Shown one piece after another: positions 17,960 to 25,617 of a stretch of DNA of 52,574 nucleotides. The first letter of the stretch is position 1. Each line of letters starts with the position of its first letter. Under the pieces are notes generated by a model. It made no database searches. It saw only the letters and a program-made list of their open reading frames with translations, and was not told the origin of the DNA. Both the position numbers and the translations under genes were made by a program. Origin of the DNA: Phenylobacterium sp. (lineage in GTDB: Bacteria > Pseudomonadota > Alphaproteobacteria > Caulobacterales > Caulobacteraceae); NCBI RefSeq assembly GCF_030698145.1, contig NZ_JAUYNW010000131.1, positions 1 to 52,574 of the forward strand. Reading direction: 5' to 3'.

Positions 17960-18207
17960 TCGGCTTCGTCTTCCGCCGGCTCGTACAACTGAACGGGTTG
18001 GGCCGGCATGATGGTGGAGATGGCGTGCTTATAGACCAGCTGGGACTGCCCGTCCCGACGCAGCAGCACACAGAAATTGTCGAACCAGCTCACCACGCCC
18101 TGCAGCTTGACGCCATTCACGAGGAAGATGGTCAGGGGCGTCTTGGACTTACGGACGCTGTTCAGGAACGTGTCCTGGAGATTCTGTTTCTTTTCGTTGT
18201 TCGACAT
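17956..18207 (-). CDS. hfq: RNA chaperone Hfq
   Basis: Hexameric Sm-like protein that anneals small RNAs to mRNAs. The 83-residue protein contains Sm1 ([20 protein letters not shown]) and Sm2 ([10 protein letters not shown]) motifs and a short acidic tail, as in alphaproteobacterial Hfq. The ATG at 18207 is set by the conserved [16 protein letters not shown] start, with AGGG upstream. It is the first gene of hfq-hflX and lies 101 bp downstream of the aminotransferase gene on the same strand. Confidence 0.96.
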   Translation of the reverse strand: MSNNEKKQNLQDTFLNSVRKSKTPLTIFLVNGVKLQGVVSWFDNFCVLLRRDGQSQLVYKHAISTIMPAQPVQLYEPAEDEAD

Positions 18208-18308
18208 GGCTTGTCGCCCTTTTTTCTGGATCGAAGAGCAAGACGCTCTCCACACACAAGTTGAACGCTAGAGCATCCCGCATGACGGGCGCAATCGCCG
18301 ACCCGACT

Positions 18309-19172
18309 TTAGATGGCTGTAGCCCGCGCCCGCTCGATATAGAGGCGACGGAGCTTCATCGCTATGGGTCCGACCACGCCATTTCCCACCGGGTGGTCGT
18401 CGACCTTGATCACGGGCAGCACCAGAGAACCCGCGCCGGTGATGAAGGCTTCCTTGGCCGCCTTGGCGTCGGCCGGGGTGAAGGGCCGCTCGTCGACCTC
18501 CATCCCCTCCTCCCGCAACAGGTCGAGCAGCGTGAAGCGCGTCACCCCGCGCAGGATGTTGGCGTTGGTGTCGCGGGTGCGCAGGCGGCCCTCGCCATCC
18601 ACGATCCAGGCGTTGGACGAGGCGCCCTCGGTGACGAAACCCAGCTCGTCGACGAACCAGGCCTCGACGGCGCCGCGCTCCTTGGCCGCCTGCTTGGCCA
18701 GCGCATTGGGCAGCAGGCCGACGGTCTTGATATCGCAACGGCCCCAGCGGTTCTCCGGCGTGGTGATCACCGCCACGCCCTTGGCGGCCTTAGCCTCGGT
18801 AGCGGCGCGGTCGACGGCGGAAACGGTGATGACCACGCTGGGCGGGACGTCGCCGTCGGGGAAGGCGTGGTTGCGCGGGGCGACGCCGCGGCCGACCTGG
18901 AGGTAAAGCAGGCCTTCCCGCACCCGGTTGCGCCGCACCGCCTCGCGCAGGACGATGGTGAGCGCCGCGCGGCTCATGGGCATGGCGATTTTCAGCTCGC
19001 CCAGGCTGCGCTCCAGGCGGGCGAAATGCCCCTCCGGATCGGCCAGCTTGCCGTCGAACAGCGCCCAGACCTCATAGACCGCATCGCCGAGCTGATAGCC
19101 TCGATCCTCGATATGAACGCTGGCCTCGCCATGACGCACGAAACTGCCGTTCACATAGGCGTAACGCCCCAT
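18309..19172 (-). CDS. dat: class IV aminotransferase (D-amino-acid transaminase type)
   Basis: PLP enzyme of fold type IV, 287 residues. The opening YVNGSFVRHGEASVHIEDRGYQLGD is typical of D-alanine/branched-chain transaminases. The Schiff-base lysine is in CDIKTVGLLPNALAKQAA (about residue 148), and FVTEGASSNAWIV binds the PLP phosphate. It would interconvert D-amino acids and keto acids, supplying D-Glu/D-Ala; a branched-chain role is the alternative. Its ATG overlaps the ntrX TAA by one base (TAATG), so it is in the ntrYX operon. Confidence 0.85.
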   Translation of the reverse strand: MGRYAYVNGSFVRHGEASVHIEDRGYQLGDAVYEVWALFDGKLADPEGHFARLERSLGELKIAMPMSRAALTIVLREAVRRNRVREGLLYLQVGRGVAPRNHAFPDGDVPPSVVITVSAVDRAATEAKAAKGVAVITTPENRWGRCDIKTVGLLPNALAKQAAKERGAVEAWFVDELGFVTEGASSNAWIVDGEGRLRTRDTNANILRGVTRFTLLDLLREEGMEVDERPFTPADAKAAKEAFITGAGSLVLPVIKVDDHPVGNGVVGPIAMKLRRLYIERARATAI

Positions 19173-20563
19173 TACGCGTCTTCCTCTTCGACCGGCCGGG
19201 CGCCCGATAGGCCCAGCGACTTCAACTTCCGATGCAGGGCCGAGCGCTCCATGCCGATGAAGGCCGCAGTCCGCGAGATATTGCCCGAGAACCGCAGCAT
19301 CTGGGCGTTCAGGTACTCGCGCTCGAACACTTCGCGCGCCTCGCGCAGCGGCAGGGCGATGATCCGTTCGGCGCCAAGTGCGCTGGGCTGGTCGCTGGGG
19401 CTGGCGTCGCCGGGCAGCATGTCGGCGCTGATCGCCTCGGACGGATCCCCGGAGGCCAGGATCAGCATGCGTTCGACGTTGTTGCGCAGCTGGCGCAGGT
19501 TCCCCGGCCAGGCCTTGACCTGCAGGGTGGCCAGGGCGTCGTCCGCCAGCCGGCGGCGCGCCATGCCGCTGGCGTCGCAGATCCGCTTGATGAAGTAGTC
19601 GACCAGCTCGGGAATGTCCTCGCGGCGCTCGGAGAGGCCAGGCACCGTCACCGGCACCACGTTCAGGCGGTGGAACAGGTCCTCGCGGAATCGGCCGGCG
19701 GCGATCTCCTCGCGCAGGTCGCGGGAGGTCGAGGACACCACGCGGACATCAACCTGCACGTCGCTGTCGCCGCCCACCCGGCGGAAACGCTGTTCGACCA
19801 GGACCCGCAGGATGCGGCTCTGGGTTTCGCGCGGCATGTCGGCGACCTCGTCCAGATAAAGGGTGCCGCCGTGGGCGTTCTCGAACACCCCGATCTTGGC
19901 GGGACGGCCGCTGGCCCCCTCCTCCCCGAACAGCTCCAGGTCCATGCGCTCGGGCGTCATGCCCGCGGCGCTGATCACCACGAACTCGCTCCGGGCCCGC
20001 GGACTGGCGCCGTGGATCAGGCGCGCCACGGTCTCCTTGCCAGCACCGGGCGGACCGGCGATCAACACCCGGCTGTTGGCCGAGGCCAGCTTGGCGATCA
20101 GGCCGCGAAGCTGTTGGGCGGCCACCGAGCGTCCGATCAGTCCCTCCGGCTGGATAGCCTGAGTGCGCAGCCGCCGGTTCTCCCGCTTCAGCGTGCTGGT
20201 CTCCAGGGCCCGCTCCACGCAGAGCAGCAGCCGGTCGGACTTGAAGGGCTTTTCAAGAAACTCATAGGCGCCGCGCTTAATCGCGCTGACCGCGGTCTCG
20301 ATGTTGCCGTGGCCCGAGATCATGATCACCGGCAGGTCGGGATCGAGCGCCTTGACCATGTCGAGCAGCTCCAGCCCGTCCATGCCGCCCCCCTGCATCC
20401 AAATGTCGAGGATCAGCAGGGCGGGCTTGCGCGACTTGATCGCCGCGAGCGCGCTTTCGGAGTCCGTCGCGGTGCGCACGCCGTAGCCCTCGTCCGACAG
20501 GATGCCGGCCACCAGCTCGCGGATGTCCGCCTCGTCGTCGACAACCAGAACATCAGCCGCCAT
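19172..20563 (-). CDS. ntrX: NtrX response regulator (AAA+, lacks GAFTGA)
   Basis: Response regulator of 463 residues. The receiver domain has phospho-acceptor D53 (LILDIWMQGG) and conserved K105; an AAA+ domain follows with Walker A AGPPGAGKET (169-178) and Walker B LYLDEV, and the C-terminus carries a Fis-type HTH (RTAAFIGMERSALHRKLKSL). Between LELFG (209-213) and HGGTLYLDE the sigma-54-contact loop GAFTGA is absent, so it probably does not activate sigma-54. NtrX proteins control nitrogen, redox and envelope functions. It overlaps ntrY, with AGGAGTGA upstream of its ATG. Confidence 0.92.
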   Translation of the reverse strand: MAADVLVVDDEADIRELVAGILSDEGYGVRTATDSESALAAIKSRKPALLILDIWMQGGGMDGLELLDMVKALDPDLPVIMISGHGNIETAVSAIKRGAYEFLEKPFKSDRLLLCVERALETSTLKRENRRLRTQAIQPEGLIGRSVAAQQLRGLIAKLASANSRVLIAGPPGAGKETVARLIHGASPRARSEFVVISAAGMTPERMDLELFGEEGASGRPAKIGVFENAHGGTLYLDEVADMPRETQSRILRVLVEQRFRRVGGDSDVQVDVRVVSSTSRDLREEIAAGRFREDLFHRLNVVPVTVPGLSERREDIPELVDYFIKRICDASGMARRRLADDALATLQVKAWPGNLRQLRNNVERMLILASGDPSEAISADMLPGDASPSDQPSALGAERIIALPLREAREVFEREYLNAQMLRFSGNISRTAAFIGMERSALHRKLKSLGLSGARPVEEEDA

Positions 20564-22791
20564 CAGGTCACTCCTAAGCCTTGGGCCGGGGTCGGGGCGG
20601 CGGGGGGCCTCGTCACGCGCGCCGCCGTCGGGAATTTCAGCACCGCGCGCGCGCCCTGGCCGCTCAGCGCGTCGGTAAGTATCAGTTCGCCGCCATGGTC
20701 TTCCAGGATGCGCTTGACGATGGCCAGGCCCAGTCCGGTGCCCTTTTCGCGGGTCGTGACATAGGGTTCGGTCAGGCGGTCGCGGTCCTTGTCGGGCAGG
20801 CCGACGCCGTTGTCCTCGACAATGATCTCCACGCCCTGGTCGCCCGAGACGAGCTGGGCGGTGATGTGGCCGCGGGCTTCATGCGCCGCGGCCATGTGGG
20901 CGCTCACCGCCTCGGCCGCGTTCTTCAGCACATTGCCCAGCGCCTGGGAGACCATCCGGCCATCGGCCAGCAGGATCACCTCCGGCGCGGGCTCCAGCAT
21001 TTCGACGTCGATGTCGGGGCTCGCCACGCGCTGGGCGAACACCGCGGCGCGCAACAGCTCCACCGCGTCCTGCTCGGCGAACTTGGGCGCGGGCATCCGG
21101 GCGAAGGAGGAGAACTCGTCGACCATCCGGCCGATCCCGTCCACCTGGCGCACGATGGTGTCGGTGCAGCGGTCGAAGACCTCCAGGTCCTCGGGCGCGA
21201 CCCCGCTTCGGAACTTGCGGCGCAGGCGCTCGGCCGAGAGCTGGATGGGGGTGAGCGGGTTCTTGATCTCGTGGGCGATGCGGCGGGCGACGTCGCGCCA
21301 GGCGGCGTTGCGCTGGGCTGAGACCAGCCGCGTGATGTCGTCGAAGGTCAGCACCAGCCCGCCCTCGGACCGGCTGGCGCGAACACGCAGGCGCCGCGTC
21401 TCGCGGTCGCGGGCGACGTCGACCTCCTCCTCCGCCTCGCCGGCGATCAGGGCGTTCTCGGCGATCAGGGCGAACTCGGGCGCTACCTCGTTAAGCCGCC
21501 GGCCGCGGACCGATCCACCGCCCAGGTCGAGCAGCACGGTCGCCTGGCGGTTGGCCGCCGAGATGCGGCCTTCGGTATCCAGGCCGATCACCCCGGCGGA
21601 GACCTCTGCCAGCACGGTCTCGATGAACATCCGCCGCTGCTCGGCCTCGTCGCCGGCGCGCTTGAGGGCCGCCTGCTGGACCTGAAGGTCGTGGGTCATG
21701 CTGTTGAAGGCCCGCGACAGCACTGCGATCTCCTCGGGATCGTTGTCGGCGTCGACGCGGGCGTTGAGGTCGCCGCCGGCGACTCGGCCGGCGGCCTGGA
21801 CCAGCCGGCCCACCGGCGCGGAAATGGCGTTGGCCGCGCCCAGGCCCAGCCAGACGGCGCCCACCAGCACCAGCATGGCGGTCTCCATATAGGCCAGGGC
21901 GAACACGGTCTGGATGCGCGAGCGGCTCTCGGCGGCCTCGCGATAGGCGGCCAGTGACCGGTCGGCCTCCTGCAGGTGGTTGACGATGCCCTTCTGGACC
22001 GGCCGGGTCACATAGAGATAGCCGTCTGGATAGGCCGAGAGCTTGTAGAGCGCTCGGGTCAGGTCGGTCGTGACGAAGATGTCGCCCTCGTCGGCGGCGG
22101 TGAAACTGGAGGGCGGTGGGGTGACGAACTTGGGCGCGTCCACCGCTTCGGCGCGGGCCAGGATGCGGCCCTGTCGGTCGATCAGATAGGCCGCCGGGAA
22201 GGCGTGGTACGAGGCTTGGTAGGCCAGGAAATGGCTGAAGGTGACGGGGCTGGCCTGCAAGGCCGGCGCGGCGCGGTTGAGGTCCACGGCCATCAGCGAG
22301 ACGTGGTCGCCCACATAGCGCTTCTGGTCGTCCACATAGGAGCGCGCCACCGTGGCGGAGTTCTCCATCACCGTCTGGACCCGCTGGGAGAACCAGTTCT
22401 CGACCCCGCGATTGACCAGCACGCCGTAGAACAGGGCCACCACCACGGCCGGGGCCACGGCGGCCAGCGCGAACAGGGTCACGAAGCGCAGGTGTAGGCG
22501 CGCGCCGGCGTCTTCCGAGCGGGCGCGCAGGAGGGCCGCCAGGCGCACGCCCACCTGGGCGGCCAGCACCAGGATCAGCACCAGGTTGAAGCCGAGGATC
22601 GCCAGGATGTTCTTGGAGGCCGGCGCCAGGGGGCCGGTTTCCGGCGGCGAGGCCGCCAGCAGGATGGCCACCGCCGTCAGGATTGCGGCGAGCGCATATC
22701 CCCCGCCGAGCACGTAACGCGACTGCAGCGTCCGCCAGATGCGCGCGGACGTCGTCGCCTCAGTACCGCCTTCGTGGACCAGGAACGCCAT
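20563..22791 (-). CDS. ntrY: NtrY sensor histidine kinase
   Basis: Membrane histidine kinase of 742 residues partnered with NtrX. There are about four hydrophobic segments in the first 330 residues (two near residues 30-90, one near 105-130, one near 300-330) flanking a periplasmic sensor region. A HAMP linker, a PAS domain (VLAEVSAGVIGLDTEGRISA) and the DHp box with phospho-His ([15 protein letters not shown]) follow. The ATPase domain shows NVLKNAAEAV, DNGVGLP and GTGLGLAIVKRILEDHGG. Its TGA overlaps the ntrX ATG (one shared A). Confidence 0.92.
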   Translation of the reverse strand: MAFLVHEGGTEATTSARIWRTLQSRYVLGGGYALAAILTAVAILLAASPPETGPLAPASKNILAILGFNLVLILVLAAQVGVRLAALLRARSEDAGARLHLRFVTLFALAAVAPAVVVALFYGVLVNRGVENWFSQRVQTVMENSATVARSYVDDQKRYVGDHVSLMAVDLNRAAPALQASPVTFSHFLAYQASYHAFPAAYLIDRQGRILARAEAVDAPKFVTPPPSSFTAADEGDIFVTTDLTRALYKLSAYPDGYLYVTRPVQKGIVNHLQEADRSLAAYREAAESRSRIQTVFALAYMETAMLVLVGAVWLGLGAANAISAPVGRLVQAAGRVAGGDLNARVDADNDPEEIAVLSRAFNSMTHDLQVQQAALKRAGDEAEQRRMFIETVLAEVSAGVIGLDTEGRISAANRQATVLLDLGGGSVRGRRLNEVAPEFALIAENALIAGEAEEEVDVARDRETRRLRVRASRSEGGLVLTFDDITRLVSAQRNAAWRDVARRIAHEIKNPLTPIQLSAERLRRKFRSGVAPEDLEVFDRCTDTIVRQVDGIGRMVDEFSSFARMPAPKFAEQDAVELLRAAVFAQRVASPDIDVEMLEPAPEVILLADGRMVSQALGNVLKNAAEAVSAHMAAAHEARGHITAQLVSGDQGVEIIVEDNGVGLPDKDRDRLTEPYVTTREKGTGLGLAIVKRILEDHGGELILTDALSGQGARAVLKFPTAARVTRPPAAPTPAQGLGVT

Positions 22792-22851
22792 TGCTGGCCG
22801 ATCCTAATGGGGAGTGTACCCCAGACACAACAGTGATGTTGCCGACAAGCT

Positions 22852-24060
22852 TCACTGCAAGGCGTTGGCGCGGACCGGGCCGGACACTCGGGCGTCGGGG
22901 AAGATGCGCAGGAAGTTCTCGGCGTAGAAGCGCTCGCGCACGGCCTCGCTCCGGTCGCCCAGGAACCCCTCGAACCGCTTGATCGGATCGCGGCCGCCCT
23001 CCACGTGCGGATAGTCGCTGGAGAACAGGTAGAGCTCCGGGTTCGACTGGTCGATCAGGGCGCCCACATCCTCGAAGACGAAGGGGGTGAAGGCCATCTG
23101 CTGGGTGAGCTGTTCCGACGGCTTGCGGCTGAACGGGGTCTGGTTCTTGTCGGCCCGGATCCAGTTCTTAGCCACCCAGTCCAGTCGGGTCAGCAGGGAT
23201 GGAACCCAGCCCGCGCCCAGTTCGACGCTGGCGCCACGCAGGGTCGGGAAACGTTCGAACACCCCATCGATCATCATCACCGACAGGAAGGTCTCGGGCC
23301 CCTGGTGCAGGATGGCGATGTCCTTGCTGCGCAGGTTCTCGCCGCCGCCCATCCAGTCTGCGGTCGGACCCTTGCCGTTGTTCATCCAGGCCCTGGCCTG
23401 CTGCAGCGGCGCGCCGCCCACATGCAGCAGGAACGGCGTGCCGCTCTCGGCCAGCCGCGCCCAGAACGGGTCGAAGTCCACGTGGCCTGGCGAACGCTCG
23501 CCGCAGGGACGGTGCGGGATCCAGACGGCTTTCAAGCCGGCGGCGATCGCCGCGTCCAGCTCGGCGATGGCCAGGGCGGGCTCGTCCAGCGGCACGATGG
23601 CCACGCCCAGCAGCCGTGCGTCATCGCTGCAGAAATCGGCCATGTGCCGGTTGTGGGCGCGGGTGGCGCCGTAGCGCAGCTCCGGCGTGATCTTCGCGCT
23701 GGCCGAGAACGGCATGGCCACGCTGTGGGTGGCGAAGACCAGCTGCTTCTTGAAGCCCAGCAGGTCCAGGGCCCGGCTGCGGTCGCCGCGATCGAAGGCG
23801 CCCAGGGCCTGGATCTCCTTGGAGCTCTCGATCAGCCGGTCGCCCAGCGCGATCTGGGCGGCGATGTGCGCGTCGCTGTGGCGACCGCCCTGCCCGACGA
23901 TCACCGCCACCTCCTCGTCGGTGACCAGGGAGGCGCTGTAGCTCACCTCGGGGATCTCGTCGCGCAGCCCGGGATCGGCGTACTTCTTCAGGAAGTCCGG
24001 CAATTCCATGATGTGGCTGTCGGCGTCGTAGTACGCGCGGTGGTCCGGGGCATAGGCCAT
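22852..24060 (-). CDS. amidohydrolase (amidohydrolase-2 family)
   Basis: TIM-barrel metal-dependent hydrolase/decarboxylase of 402 residues. The first metal motif appears as YDADSHIMELPDFLKKYA (D-x-H), followed by GVAIVPLDEPALAIAELDAA, the metal histidine in FLLHVGG and the terminal SSDYPHVEGG Asp site. These match the ACMSD-like amidohydrolase-2 family, which decarboxylates or hydrolyses aromatic and related substrates; the actual substrate is unknown. The ATG at 24060 follows GGAGGGAAG. It is divergent from the attenuated DAHP synthase operon. Confidence 0.86.
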   Translation of the reverse strand: MAYAPDHRAYYDADSHIMELPDFLKKYADPGLRDEIPEVSYSASLVTDEEVAVIVGQGGRHSDAHIAAQIALGDRLIESSKEIQALGAFDRGDRSRALDLLGFKKQLVFATHSVAMPFSASAKITPELRYGATRAHNRHMADFCSDDARLLGVAIVPLDEPALAIAELDAAIAAGLKAVWIPHRPCGERSPGHVDFDPFWARLAESGTPFLLHVGGAPLQQARAWMNNGKGPTADWMGGGENLRSKDIAILHQGPETFLSVMMIDGVFERFPTLRGASVELGAGWVPSLLTRLDWVAKNWIRADKNQTPFSRKPSEQLTQQMAFTPFVFEDVGALIDQSNPELYLFSSDYPHVEGGRDPIKRFEGFLGDRSEAVRERFYAENFLRIFPDARVSGPVRANALQ

Positions 24061-24140
24061 GGCTTCCCTCCATCGGGCCTCTGAGGGCCGCTTGGCGGGC
24101 ACTATCGGACGTGCGCAGCGACCTGTCACGTCGCTCTGGG

Positions 24141-24169
24141 ATGACAAACGGCGGCGGCTGGGTTATCTG
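24141..24169 (+). promoter_or_regulatory. candidate promoter of the aromatic leader transcript
   Basis: ATGACA (24141-24146) differs from the -35 consensus TTGACA by one base, and TATCTG (24164-24169) is a weak -10 at 17-bp spacing. Transcription would then start at about 24176-24178, on or just before the leader AUG, i.e. a leaderless mRNA. No Shine-Dalgarno precedes that AUG, which fits. Inference from motif spacing only. Confidence 0.4.
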
Positions 24170-24177
24170 GTCGTTCG

Positions 24178-24276
24178 ATGATCCTCGCGGCCAACCAATA
24201 TTCGTTTTGGTATTTTGGCTATTCCGACGCCCTGGGCGGAGGAAGGGGATCGCGTGACCTGACCAGACGGTCCTAG
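24178..24276 (+). CDS. aromatic-residue leader peptide of a DAHP synthase attenuator
   Basis: A 32-codon ORF ending in TAG 16 bases before a terminator stem. Residues 8-15 are YSFWYFGY: three Tyr, two Phe and one Trp codon within eight codons (24199-24222). The remaining residues are small, polar or arginine-rich and appear unimportant. There is no Shine-Dalgarno, and translation may be leaderless. Ribosome stalling at these codons when Tyr, Phe or Trp is scarce would alter downstream RNA folding. Composition, position and the terminator together make chance unlikely. Confidence 0.8.
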   Translation: MILAANQYSFWYFGYSDALGGGRGSRDLTRRS

Positions 24277-24300
24277 TCACAGCCCTTTTCAAGCCGCCAG
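24228..24300 (+). promoter_or_regulatory. alternative RNA structures of the attenuator
   Basis: CTGGGCGG (24232-24239) can pair with CCGCCAG (24294-24300), the 5' arm of the terminator, with one bulged G, giving an antiterminator. In competition, CGCC (24228-24231) and GGCG (24235-24238) can form a small hairpin immediately after the last aromatic codon. A separate stem GTGAC/GTCAC (24254-24258 with 24276-24280) enclosing GACC/GGTC (24261-24264 with 24269-24272) overlaps the leader stop and may act as a pause structure. Confidence 0.55.
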
Positions 24301-24317
24301 GTTCTGGCGGCTTTTTT
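24292..24317 (+). terminator. intrinsic terminator (attenuator) upstream of DAHP synthase
   Basis: A perfect 9-bp stem AGCCGCCAG / CTGGCGGCT (24292-24300 with 24304-24312) with a GTT loop is followed by a run of six T (24312-24317). It lies 40 bp before the DAHP synthase ATG and points into it, so it is a premature terminator rather than the end of a gene. Confidence 0.9.
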
Positions 24318-24357
24318 CATAAGCGCCGCCGGACCCGACCAACCTCCGGAGCGCCAC

Positions 24358-25452
24358 ATGCCCCACACGACCGACGACCTTCGCATCCTGAACATCAAGC
24401 CGCTGGCGCCGCCCGTGGCGGTGATGGCCGAGCTGCCCGCCAGCCCTGACGCCGAGCAGACCGTCACCCGGTCCCGCCGCGCCCAGCACGAGATCCTCGA
24501 GGGCCGGGACGACCGCCTGATCGTGGTGATCGGCCCCTGCTCCATCCACGATCCGGTGGCGGCCATGGACTACGCCCATCGCCTGGCCGATCAGCGCACA
24601 CGCCTGGCCGGCGAGCTCGAGATCGTCATGCGGGTCTATTTCGAGAAGCCCCGGACCACGGTCGGCTGGAAGGGCCTGATCAACGACCCGCGCCTCGACG
24701 GCAGCTTCCGGATCGACGAGGGTCTGCGGCTGGGTAGACGTCTGCTGTGCGAGATCAACGAGTTGGGCCTGCCGGCCGGCGTCGAGTTCCTGGACGTGAT
24801 CACGCCTCAGTACATCGCCGACCTGGTGGCCTGGGGCGCGATCGGCGCGCGAACGACCGAGAGCCAGATCCACCGCGAGATGGCCTCGGGCCTCTCCTGC
24901 CCGGTCGGGTTCAAGAACGGCACGGGCGGCGACCTGCGCATCGCCGTGGACGCCGTGAAGGCCGCCAGCCAGCCCCACCATTTCCTGGCCGTCGACAAGC
25001 ATGGCCGATCCGCCATCGCCTCCACCCGGGGCAATGAGGACAGCCACGTGATCCTGCGGGGCGGCAAGGTTCCGAACTACGACGCCGCCGGCGTCGCCGC
25101 CGCCGGCGCTGAGATGATCGCCTCGGGCCTCGCCCCGCGCCTCATTGTCGACGCCAGCCACGCCAACAGCGGCAAGGACCCGGCCAACCAGCCCGCCGTC
25201 GTCCGCGACGTGGCCGCCCAGGTGGCGGGCGGCGACGCGCGCATCGTGGGCGTGATGGTCGAAAGCCATCTCGTGGCCGGCCGTCAGGACCTGGTCGCCG
25301 GGCAGCCCCTGACCTATGGCCAGAGCATCACCGACGGCTGCATCGACTGGGCGACCTCGGTCGAGGTCCTGGACGACCTCGCCGCCGCCGTCCGCGCGCG
25401 GCGGACTCGGGGACTTGGTGTGGGCGCGGCTGTGGTGGGCGAGATGGCGTAG
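24358..25452 (+). CDS. aroG: 3-deoxy-7-phosphoheptulonate (DAHP) synthase, class I
   Basis: Condenses phosphoenolpyruvate and erythrose-4-phosphate, the first step of the shikimate pathway. The 364-residue protein follows the E. coli AroG/AroF/AroH class I pattern throughout: DDRLIVVIGPCSIHDPVAAM, VYFEKPRTTVGWKGLINDPR, FLDVITPQYIADL, GARTTESQIHREMASGLSC, GFKNGTGGDL and VDASHANSGKDPANQ. Metal ligands Cys (in GPCSIHD), His (in DASHAN), Glu and Asp are present. Expression is probably set by the upstream aromatic leader and terminator. It is convergent with ntrC across a repeat pair. Confidence 0.95.
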   Translation: MPHTTDDLRILNIKPLAPPVAVMAELPASPDAEQTVTRSRRAQHEILEGRDDRLIVVIGPCSIHDPVAAMDYAHRLADQRTRLAGELEIVMRVYFEKPRTTVGWKGLINDPRLDGSFRIDEGLRLGRRLLCEINELGLPAGVEFLDVITPQYIADLVAWGAIGARTTESQIHREMASGLSCPVGFKNGTGGDLRIAVDAVKAASQPHHFLAVDKHGRSAIASTRGNEDSHVILRGGKVPNYDAAGVAAAGAEMIASGLAPRLIVDASHANSGKDPANQPAVVRDVAAQVAGGDARIVGVMVESHLVAGRQDLVAGQPLTYGQSITDGCIDWATSVEVLDDLAAAVRARRTRGLGVGAAVVGEMA

Positions 25453-25477
25453 CGGCGCACTTGATCACCAACTCCAT

Positions 25478-25509
25478 CCGCTCATCCCGGCGAAGGCCGG
25501 GACCCAGAT
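25478..25509 (+). repeat. left arm of 32-bp inverted repeat (REP-like)
   Basis: Exact reverse complement of 25573-25604. Each arm itself contains the palindromic core CCCGGCGAAGGCCGGG. Such GC-rich extragenic palindromes are common between genes in alphaproteobacteria. Here the pair fills the gap between convergent aroG and ntrC. Confidence 0.85.
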
Positions 25510-25572
25510 CTCTACGATCAGCGGTGGGTTGGAAGGGTTCAGAGCTTCTAGAGCCCGCTTCGGAGCTGTTCC

Positions 25573-25604
25573 ATCTGGGTCCCGGCCTTCGCCGGGATGA
25601 GCGG
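25573..25604 (-). repeat. right arm of 32-bp inverted repeat (REP-like)
   Basis: Perfect inverse copy of 25478-25509, 63 bp away. The transcript from either side could fold a 32-bp stem, which may serve as a bidirectional terminator or 3'-end stabiliser for the convergent aroG and ntrC mRNAs. Confidence 0.85.
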
Positions 25605-25617
25605 TGTCAGCGTGCCC

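Noticed and set aside
24254..24280. Riboswitch upstream of aroG
   Set aside because: The stem overlaps the leader stop and fits a pause hairpin; no known aptamer core was recognised, and the aromatic codon run explains regulation better.
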